Part shown: piece by piece, positions 57,867 through 64,000 of the stretch
How the letters are laid out: the number at the start of each line of letters is the position of its first letter
Position numbering within the stretch: position 1 is the first letter of the stretch
Assembly: GCA_016718275.1 (NCBI GenBank)
Contig: JADKEA010000023.1
Span: 62,001-126,000 of the forward strand
Length of the DNA stretch: 64,000 bases
Source: Candidatus Villigracilis affinis
Lineage (GTDB): Bacteria; Chloroflexota; Anaerolineae; Anaerolineales; Villigracilaceae
Direction of reading: 5' to 3'
The notes under the pieces: model-generated
What the model saw: the letters and a program-made list of their open reading frames with translations, nothing else
What the model was told of the DNA's origin: nothing
Database searches by the model: none
Position numbers and translations under genes: made by a program

Positions 57867-57910
57867 TACAAAAAGAGTTCAGCGTTTTTGGCTGAACTCT
57901 TTTTGTATGT
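57867..57910. terminator. Bidirectional terminator after the bc-complex operon
   Basis: A 17-bp perfect stem (57867-57883 with 57891-57907; core AAAAAGAGTTCAGC / GCTGAACTCTTTTT) between convergent genes. Confidence 0.85.
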
Positions 57911-57927
57911 GGGCTTGTTAAATAATT

Positions 57928-58275
57928 CTACACCACCAAAAGAAGCACCAGCCCAATGATCGCGGGCAAAGCCTGAATATAAAATATCCGCTTGCTGACC
58001 GTGTATGCGCCGAAAAGCCCTGCGATGATCACGCAGCTCAGGAAGAATATCTTCACTGCATCGCCTGCAAAAATGCCCCAGATCAAACCCGCTGCGAGGA
58101 AGCCGTTGTATAGCCCCTGATTCGCCGCCAGCGTTTTGGATTGTGCTGCAAACTCCGCCGTGGTGCGGAAGGACTTGCGGCCTGCAGGCTTCTCCCACAG
58201 GAACATTTCGAGAATAAGGAAATATCCGTGCAAAACAGCTACTAAACCGGTGATGATATTTACAACGATATTCAT
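57928..58275 (-). CDS. DUF1304 family membrane protein
   Basis: A 115-residue integral membrane protein with four helices. GYFLILEMFLWEKPAGRKSF (read as family opening), then NQGLYNGFLAAGLIWG and AGLFGAYTVSKRIFYIQALPAI match DUF1304. Function unknown; single gene with AAGGAG ribosome binding site. Confidence 0.85.
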   Translation of the reverse strand: MNIVVNIITGLVAVLHGYFLILEMFLWEKPAGRKSFRTTAEFAAQSKTLAANQGLYNGFLAAGLIWGIFAGDAVKIFFLSCVIIAGLFGAYTVSKRIFYIQALPAIIGLVLLLVV

Positions 58276-58304
58276 TTTTTCTCCTTATAAAAATAAAAAG
58301 TTAT

Positions 58305-58346
58305 GTCCTAGGCGGAGCGCGTATTTTGCGCGCGTAGTCGAAGGAC
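58305..58346. repeat. Imperfect inverted repeat (GTCCT...AGGAC)
   Basis: GTCCTAGGCGGAGCGCG and CGCGCGTAGTCGAAGGAC form an imperfect palindrome with a TATTTTG centre. The GTAGTCGAAGGAC end resembles intergenic repeat elements I know from several environmental bacteria; no second copy in this window. Confidence 0.5.
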
Positions 58347-58375
58347 AATTCGACGATGATACCCCACAAAACAAA

Positions 58376-58406
58376 AAGATCGGAACCGACCTCGGTCCCG
58401 ATCTTT
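58376..58406 (-). terminator. Terminator after icd
   Basis: AAAAGATCGG-A-ACCG pairs with CGGT-C-CCGATCTTTT (one mismatch), loop ACCT, 18 bases after the icd stop. Confidence 0.75.
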
Positions 58407-58423
58407 TGATTCAAACTTGTAGA

Positions 58424-59997
58424 TTACTTTTTCTTGCCAGCTTTCTTCACGGCTTTCTTGACAACCTTTTTCGCAACAGCCTTCTTTGCAGGTTTCTTGG
58501 CAACAACCGTCTTTGCTGTCTTTTTGGCTGCGACCTTCTTGGCTGGTGCCTTCGCGGCAGGAGCCGCTGCTGCCTTCGGCGCAGGGATTTCCTTGTCCAT
58601 CCAGTTGATGATGGCATCGCCAAACTCGGAGCACTTGATCTCCTTCGCGCCATCCATCAGACGGGCGAAATCATAAGTGACGGTCTTGGCAGCCACAGCG
58701 CCTTCCATGCCTTTGACGATCAAATCAGCAGCTTCGCCCCAACCCATGTAGCGCAGCATCATCTCACCCGAGAGAATGACCGAACCGGGGTTGACCTTGT
58801 CCAGGTCGGCGTACTTCGGCGCAGTGCCGTGAGTCGCTTCAAAGATGGCGTGACCCGTCTCATAGTTGATGTTCGCACCCGGAGCAATACCAATGCCGCC
58901 GACCTGAGCAGCCAACGCATCGGAGAGATAATCACCGTTGAGGTTCAACGTGGCGATGACATCATAATCGCGCGGGCGGATGAGTGTGAACTGCAAGCTC
59001 ACATCAGCAATCGAGTCTTTGATGAGCAGCATCTTCTTCCACTTGCCGTCGCCGTGGGTATCCCACAACTTCAAGGCTTCTTCCACTTCGCCCTTGATGT
59101 CGTTCTGCTGGGCAGGAGACATCATGTCAAAGCCGGGGTCAATCGCCTTGGCGTTGTCTTCCACACTCATGCCGGGCTTGGATTCTTTGTTGCCCAAAAT
59201 CCAGGTCTCACGCTCGGTGACGATCTGATTGCGGAATTCGCGTTTGGCGAGGGTGTAACCCCAATCCTTGAACGCGCCTTCGGTGAACTTCATGATGTTG
59301 CCTTTATGAACAAAGTTCACGCTCTTGCGCTTGTTTTCCAACGCCCATTGGATCGCGGCGCGGACGAGTCTCTCTGTACCTTCCACAGAAACGGGCTTGA
59401 TGCCAATGCCCGCGGTATCAGGGAAGCGCATCTTCGCATATTCCTTCGGGAATGCTTCCTTGAATATGCTCATGAATTTCTTGTTATCTTCGGTGCCGTA
59501 TTGGAATTCAATGCCCAGGTGTAAATATCTTCCGTGTTCTCGCGGAAGATAACCATGTCTACATGCTCGGGGTGCTTCACGGGGGAAGGCACGCCCTGAT
59601 ACCAACGCACAGGGCGCTGACAAACGTACAAGTCCAACAACTTGCGGAGCGCAACATTCAAAGAGCGAATGCCGCCGCCGATGGGGGTTGTCAGCGGGCC
59701 TTTGATACCCACCAAAAATTCACGGAACGCTTCGGTGGTTTCATCGGGCAGCCAGCTCTGGAACATCTTGAACGGCTTTTCACCCGCGTAGACTTCCATC
59801 CAGTGGATCTTGCGCTTGCCGCCGTATGCTTTTTCCACGGCCGCATCAAATACACGCACAGAGGCGCGCCAGATGTCGCGGCCCGTGCCGTCGCCTTCAA
59901 CGAACGGGATAATGGGATTATTTGGAACGTTCAACTTTCCATCATGAATCGAGATTTTTGCCCCACCTTCAGGGACTTTTACGTTTGTGTATGCCAT
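58424..59997 (-). pseudogene. icd: NADP-type isocitrate dehydrogenase, frameshifted, with Lys/Ala-rich tail
   Basis: Together two frames encode one complete isocitrate dehydrogenase (isocitrate to 2-oxoglutarate). The first part runs from 59997 (MAYTNVKVPEGG; GAGG ribosome binding site) through GGGIRSLNVALR and IFRENTEDIY; at about 59511-59524 the frame is lost, and GIEFQYGTEDNKKF continues in another frame to 58424. An indel such as a doubled AC or a missing G would explain it; a stop occurs soon after in the first frame. Downstream hallmarks (KGNIMKFTEGAF, ATHGTAPKYA) are intact, which suggests a sequencing error or a recent mutation. The last 56 residues are a histone-H1-like Lys/Ala/Pro tail not found in usual ICDs. 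Confidence 0.88.
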
Positions 59998-60031
59998 GTC
60001 TTCCTCTTTTGGTTTGTGAAAATTTATGCGG

Positions 60032-60075
60032 ATTATAACATGCTGACTTTTCCTGCTTTCAGTGACGATTGTCAC
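60032..60075 (-). promoter_or_regulatory. CRP/FNR-type site and extended -10 of icd
   Basis: GTGACGATTGTCAC (60062-60075) lies upstream of TGTTATAAT, an extended -10 (TATAAT = 60037-60032 on the minus strand). Site centre is about 43 bases before the expected transcription start. Confidence 0.55.
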
Positions 60076-60098
60076 GACATTCCCGCCTTTTGCGGAAA

Positions 60099-61232
60099 TC
60101 AAGCCGCATCTTTCATGGACCGTTGATAGGTTCGGTGGACCTTGTAAAAATCCACCCCGAAGTTTTCAAGATCGCGCTGCATGGATTCGTTTTCCACGCC
60201 GATCTGAACCACCTCGGCATGGCGGAATTGACCGCTTTCTTTCACAGATTTGAACATTTCACTGTACAAAATGGCCATGCCGCCCGAGCCGCGATATTCT
60301 GGGATGAGCCCTGCCCCATTGATATCGAGAAGGTCGGTACGCTTGAGCTCGCGCAAAACGGTCAGCCAGCCGAAGGGGAAAAGCTTTCCCTTGATCTTCT
60401 GCAATGCGGGGGACATGTTGGGATAGGCAAACAAAAACCCAACGGGCGTTTCGCCTTTCATCACGATCTTGATCAGTTTTGGGTCTGCGAACCAGATCAT
60501 TTGGTTGGCGAGAGTCTCGGCTTCTTCATCGGAGATGGGCGCATTGCCTGCCGTGCCGCGCAGGGCATTGTTGTATAAATCTTTTAACTTTGGGACGAGT
60601 GCGCGCAGGTCGGAGCGCTTTTTGAAACGGGCAATGTGCAATCCGCGGCGTTGGGCGATGCGTTCTGCCAGTTCGTGAATGCGTTCGGGGAATTGAATAT
60701 CGGTGCCCAGGTAGCCTGAGACCGCATCGCGGTCGGGTTCGAATCCACAGGCTTCCAGGAGGGCGGGATAATAATCGGGATTGTAGGGCAGACCAAAGGC
60801 GGGGAGATGCTTGAAGCCTTTGATCAATAGCCCGAAACCGTCCATGGGGGTGAAGCCTTTCGGGCCGATGACTTTGGTCAGGCCGCGTGAATGTGCCCAA
60901 GCGAAGCCTGCATTGAATAATCCCTGTGCAGCAGCGATGTCGTCCTCGCATTCAAAGAGATAAAAGAATGCGGTGGCTTCATGGTTGAACTCATTGTAGG
61001 GACGATTGTCGAGGATGGCGAGGCGGCCAATTGGGTGGATTCCTTCGTAAGCGATAAAAAATGCGGCATGAGAATGCTTGTAGAACGGAAACCGCTTCGG
61101 GTTAAGTCGGATGCGTTCGTCCATTTGCAGGGGCGGCACCCATTGGGGAATATCCCTGTAAATGGAAAAAGGCAAATGGAGGAAATCCTCCACCTGCCTT
61201 TTGTTATTGAGATCGATCTGCGTGATGTGCAT
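60099..61232 (-). CDS. GNAT-like acyltransferase family protein
   Basis: A 377-residue cytoplasmic protein. The pattern (LPFSIYRDIPQWVPPL, FFIAYEGIHPIGRLAI, FFYLFECEDD, GFTPMDGFGLLIKGF, then a second half with GETPVGFLFAYPNMSP and PEYRGSGGMAILYSEM) fits a double-GNAT-like N-acyltransferase family common in environmental bacteria. The substrate is unknown. Its start lies one base after the MFS stop codon, so the two are translationally coupled. Confidence 0.72.
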   Translation of the reverse strand: MHITQIDLNNKRQVEDFLHLPFSIYRDIPQWVPPLQMDERIRLNPKRFPFYKHSHAAFFIAYEGIHPIGRLAILDNRPYNEFNHEATAFFYLFECEDDIAAAQGLFNAGFAWAHSRGLTKVIGPKGFTPMDGFGLLIKGFKHLPAFGLPYNPDYYPALLEACGFEPDRDAVSGYLGTDIQFPERIHELAERIAQRRGLHIARFKKRSDLRALVPKLKDLYNNALRGTAGNAPISDEEAETLANQMIWFADPKLIKIVMKGETPVGFLFAYPNMSPALQKIKGKLFPFGWLTVLRELKRTDLLDINGAGLIPEYRGSGGMAILYSEMFKSVKESGQFRHAEVVQIGVENESMQRDLENFGVDFYKVHRTYQRSMKDAA

Positions 61233-61233
61233 G

Positions 61234-62517
61234 TTACATGGATTTTGCGCGGGCTGCCATTTGATTGCGGAGGTCGTGCGAGTCTTTGTCGATGGTGAAG
61301 ATCGCGCCGAGATAGAAGAAGAAACATAAGAGCCATGCCGCCGTGCAAATGAGCAGGATGGCGGTCTTCAGATCGTAGGCGTCTGCGATGAAACCTGTGA
61401 GGATGGGGGCGAAGGCTGCGCCCGCGTTTTCGATGAAATATTCCACAGCCTGCGCAGTAGAGCGGACCTCGGGCACAGTGACATCATATACCGTGGCGAT
61501 CACATTCGCCGATGAAAGCGGCATAAAAACGGCGGTGAGACACATCAAAATGAAAAATTGATTCTTGGCTTCGATGGGTGTGGTAATGGCGAGATACATG
61601 AACAATGCACCAAGTAAAACGCCGATGCTGGAAACAATGATGCGGCCCTTGTTCGAACGTTTGAAGGCCATGTCGCCGAGCGCACCGCCGATGAAATATC
61701 CGCTGGCGAGAATGAGGATGACAGGCGCCATCGTGAAGAGAATGCTGTTCGCATCATAGCCGCGTTCTTTTTCAAGATAGGCGAAGAAGAAAAATGTGAT
61801 CACATTCCACGGGAAGACGCCCGCAAAACCCTGCAGGAAAACGAACCACATGGTCTTCTTTTTGAAGATCTCTTTGGCTTCAGCCCATGAGAATTTGAAG
61901 GTCTGCATTTCGGGCATGTTCTCGAATTCGGGTTCGGCCTGTCCGCGCGGCATTTCTTTTACGCCGAAATAGATCAGCACGGCGAGCACCAACCCCAATG
62001 ACCCCGTGATGTAGAACACATCGCGCCAGCTTCCCAGCATCGGCGCGACGATCAACGCGAGGATCATGCCGACCAGATATCCCAGCGGCTGTGCAAGCTG
62101 CAGGATGCCATAAATTTTTCCGCGCAGGTTAGGGCCGAAATAATCGGCGATGAGAGTAAACAGCCCGGGGTAGGATGAATCGTCAATGCCTGTGGATGCG
62201 CGTGTAAAAAGAAAACCTCCATAGGTGCGCACAATGGCATTGAGCCATGTGGTTCCGCCCCAAATGAAGGAAGCCAGTGAGAGTAGTTTTGTGCGCGAAA
62301 AACGGTCGTATAAATATCCCCAGATCGGGTAGAGAATGGTGGCTACGATCAGCGCGCCCGAATTGATCAATCCCCATTGCTTGTTATTGAGTTGAAAATC
62401 TTCGCTGATCTCTACTTGCAGGGATCCGATCATCAACTTATCGGTCTGGTGCAGCAGCATAAAGAAAAAGAAAACGGCAACGACGAACCAGCGATAACGT
62501 GAATTCTCTTTTGACAT
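61234..62517 (-). CDS. MFS transporter
   Basis: A 427-residue major facilitator with about twelve helices. The loop after helix 2 (GYLYDRFSRTKLLS) and the first-half DDSSYPGLFTLIADYFGPNLRG fit the MFS spinster/ACS-like branch. A central loop (about 195-225) is acidic. The substrate is unknown. The coupled acyltransferase gene suggests that it might export or import the acylated compound; this is inference. Confidence 0.85.
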   Translation of the reverse strand: MSKENSRYRWFVVAVFFFFMLLHQTDKLMIGSLQVEISEDFQLNNKQWGLINSGALIVATILYPIWGYLYDRFSRTKLLSLASFIWGGTTWLNAIVRTYGGFLFTRASTGIDDSSYPGLFTLIADYFGPNLRGKIYGILQLAQPLGYLVGMILALIVAPMLGSWRDVFYITGSLGLVLAVLIYFGVKEMPRGQAEPEFENMPEMQTFKFSWAEAKEIFKKKTMWFVFLQGFAGVFPWNVITFFFFAYLEKERGYDANSILFTMAPVILILASGYFIGGALGDMAFKRSNKGRIIVSSIGVLLGALFMYLAITTPIEAKNQFFILMCLTAVFMPLSSANVIATVYDVTVPEVRSTAQAVEYFIENAGAAFAPILTGFIADAYDLKTAILLICTAAWLLCFFFYLGAIFTIDKDSHDLRNQMAARAKSM

Positions 62518-62569
62518 GAATACCTCGCGGCGATAGGATGCCCTAGTATCAATTGTCAGGTGTCAGGTG

Positions 62570-63799
62570 TCAAGAGTCGAGCACGTCTTCTGAAATGATC
62601 TCCTGTGCGAGCTTGTTCAACGCATCGGCATCTTTTACTTTGGCGGCATCGAAATACTGCGCCAGCAGATTGAGTGGACTCAAACTGCTTACCACCTGGC
62701 CTTCAGGGATGCGCACACGCGCCTCACTTTGCGGCCGCTTCACGAGATGAAATTCAAAGGCATCTTCGGTGTATTTTCTCAAAGCCGTTTCATCGATCAA
62801 CGTATCCCATTCTCTTGGATATTCAACCGACAGGCGGACGATGGCCTCAGACATTTCCTTCGGGTTGGGCAATGCGTCTTTAAGGGTTTCGGTCACGTTC
62901 TCATTGGACCTGAGAACTGTTCGGCGGTCGATGAATTTTCTCGCCCCTGTGAGTTGGACCCACTCCACCTGCGTGTCTTTTCCGCTCTCGATCTCAGCGA
63001 TGACAAAGAAACGGTCTTCCTTTGCCTCACCAAAGTCCACGCGCTCAATGGAGCCCGGGTAAATGACAGGCGGTTGATGGCCTTCGTTCACATCCTGCGG
63101 CTTGTGGATGTGTCCCATTGCCACATAATTGAATCTTTGATTCTTCACCAAACTACCTGAAAGCACGAGGTCATTGCCAAGCATCACGAGTCTTTCACCG
63201 CCAAACTTCGCGCCCTCAATGGAGGCATGTGCCGTGAAAATGATCGGCAGGTTTTTATCGGCTTCACTGACCCATTCGTCCACAAGGCCTGCGATCCGTT
63301 CTTCGATGTTCGAGTAGATCTGCTCGGTTTCCGTTCCACTCATTTCGAGGTTGGCCATCAACCCCGAACGCGTGACCCACGGCATGGCGATGACCTGCAT
63401 GGGCAGTCCCCACAAATCTTCGGGTTTTAGAAAACTGGGCTGGTCCAGCACTTTCACGAACGGCACTTGCAGGGTTTTGAATTCCTGCAAGGCATGGGCG
63501 CGCCCCGCCGCCGGGGAAATATCATGGTTACCAATTAACAATAAAGTGGGAACCTTCGCCTGTGACAAACGCATGATGCGCCTACCCCATTCGCGTTGAA
63601 ACGTCGGCGCGGGGGAACGGTCTTTATACGCATCGCCCGCAAAGATGACCAGGTCCACTTTTTGAGAGATGGCCGCATCCACGATCGTATCCAGCGACTT
63701 GAGGAAATCAAGCACGCGCATGGGCAGCCCCGTCTGCGGGTCGTGGCGGCCATAGTTGGCCATGTCAATATGTGCGTCGGCGAAATGTAGGACTCTCAT
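62570..63799 (-). CDS. sbcD: DNA repair exonuclease SbcD (Mre11-like)
   Basis: A 409-residue calcineurin-like metallophosphoesterase. Motifs in order: FADAHID (4-10 region), FAGDAYKDR, IGNHD, FTAHAS, MGHIHKPQ; these hold the two-metal site of Mre11/SbcD nucleases. A C-terminal cap domain follows. It would act with SbcC on DNA ends and hairpins; sbcC is not in the window but could lie further left only if separated by the MFS gene, or elsewhere. Start 63799 is preceded by a structured spacer. Confidence 0.92.
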   Translation of the reverse strand: MRVLHFADAHIDMANYGRHDPQTGLPMRVLDFLKSLDTIVDAAISQKVDLVIFAGDAYKDRSPAPTFQREWGRRIMRLSQAKVPTLLLIGNHDISPAAGRAHALQEFKTLQVPFVKVLDQPSFLKPEDLWGLPMQVIAMPWVTRSGLMANLEMSGTETEQIYSNIEERIAGLVDEWVSEADKNLPIIFTAHASIEGAKFGGERLVMLGNDLVLSGSLVKNQRFNYVAMGHIHKPQDVNEGHQPPVIYPGSIERVDFGEAKEDRFFVIAEIESGKDTQVEWVQLTGARKFIDRRTVLRSNENVTETLKDALPNPKEMSEAIVRLSVEYPREWDTLIDETALRKYTEDAFEFHLVKRPQSEARVRIPEGQVVSSLSPLNLLAQYFDAAKVKDADALNKLAQEIISEDVLDS

Positions 63800-63826
63800 T
63801 CAACTCCATCTGCGATTCGTTCACAA

Positions 63827-63887
63827 GTTTGAAGGTTGGCAAGTTATCAAGTTAACCTTCAAACCTGTTGCCTGATAACTTGCCAAC
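63827..63887. repeat. Interlocked inverted repeats between TPR-like gene and sbcD
   Basis: Pair A: GTTTGAAGGTT (63827-63837) with AACCTTCAAAC (63854-63864). Pair B: GTTGGCAAGTTATCA (63835-63849) with TGATAACTTGCCAAC (63873-63887). The order left A, left B, right A, right B is that of a pseudoknot, and the left arms overlap by three bases. Confidence 0.75.
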
Positions 63888-63890
63888 AAC

Positions 63891-64000
63891 TTACGGCTGC
63901 AATCCGAGGTCTTGAAGCGCCTGCACGGCGGGACCCCAATTCACGTGGATCCGCAATGCGGCGCGGTAATCGTCTATGGCGGCCTGGGTATTGCCTGCCA
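63891..64000 (-). CDS. C-terminal end of a TPR-like protein (partial)
   Basis: The minus strand is open from the right edge of the window to a TAA at 63891-63893, giving about 35 residues: AGNTQAAIDDYRAALRI, typical of a tetratricopeptide helix pair, then HVNWGPAVQALQDLGLQP. The rest of the gene lies outside. Confidence 0.6.
   Translation of the reverse strand, partial: AGNTQAAIDDYRAALRIHVNWGPAVQALQDLGLQP

Noticed and set aside
58136..59524. 462-residue plus-strand open frame
   Set aside because: It lies opposite DUF1304 and icd; its sequence shows the pattern of a reverse-complement shadow.
62550..62575. Short tandem GTCAGGTGTCAGGTGTCA word as a binding site array
   Set aside because: Three short copies only, placed between the sbcD stop and the MFS gene start; similar words appear in other spacers (for example 439-470), so no specific role can be claimed.

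Overview
The window looks like a chromosomal segment of an uncultured Chloroflexota bacterium, most likely class Anaerolineae. I infer this from the Anaerolineae-style SLH domains (consensus around GCGNGNYCP), giant surface proteins built from MBG and Ig-like repeats, many lipoproteins with Thr/Pro-rich linkers, a DUF3090/SCO1664 gene pair, and a T-box leader in front of thrS. No rRNA, phage, transposase or CRISPR array was seen. The genes are dense and use both strands, and convergent pairs are separated by long, often bidirectional hairpin terminators.

Layout. 1-8.4 kb: a partial gene, an R3H-domain AAA ATPase, the tmk / S51 peptidase / DinB-like / map cluster, a LOG-family hydrolase, a J-protein plus HtrA-like lipoprotein pair, and a sulfite-oxidase-like molybdoenzyme. 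8.5-21 kb: a CASTOR/POLLUX-like RCK channel, an rRNA methyltransferase, a sortase with a tiny membrane protein, tRNA-Val, T-box/thrS, an ECF sigma factor with a membrane-anchored beta-propeller partner, surE, tRNA-Arg and radA. 21-33.4 kb: lipoproteins, an iron-sulfur Rrf2 regulator, hutU, a phosphodiesterase, a methyltransferase, homoserine dehydrogenase, the SCO1664/DUF3090 pair, a methylmalonyl-CoA-mutase-type large subunit and a GPH transporter.

33.4-51.3 kb is the most distinctive part: a minus-strand surface-protein locus with three SLH proteins (694, about 2625 and about 1332 residues). The two giants are each preceded by a paralogous 76-residue helix-turn-helix protein and by a conserved noncoding block of about 110 bp, so the locus contains a duplicated cassette (block - HTH - giant SLH protein). 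Between the first two SLH genes sit a single-polypeptide histidine kinase/NarL-type response regulator and a receiver-like protein whose stop overlaps the start of the 694-residue SLH protein. The giants carry exact-length tandem arrays (ten units of 216 bp; a 900-bp duplication) and share an 84-residue Cys-containing module, which suggests ongoing recombination.

51.4-60 kb is an energy-metabolism block: sdhCDAB, divergent Rieske / cytochrome b / cytochrome b-diheme c genes (a menaquinol:cytochrome c reductase), and an isocitrate dehydrogenase gene with an apparent frameshift and a Lys/Ala-rich tail. Two near-identical palindromes of CRP/FNR type lie in front of the Rieske gene and icd at activator-like spacing, hinting at co-regulation of the TCA cycle and the respiratory chain. 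Together these genes imply a respiring, at least facultatively aerobic cell. The window ends with an acetyltransferase/MFS pair, sbcD and a partial TPR-like gene.
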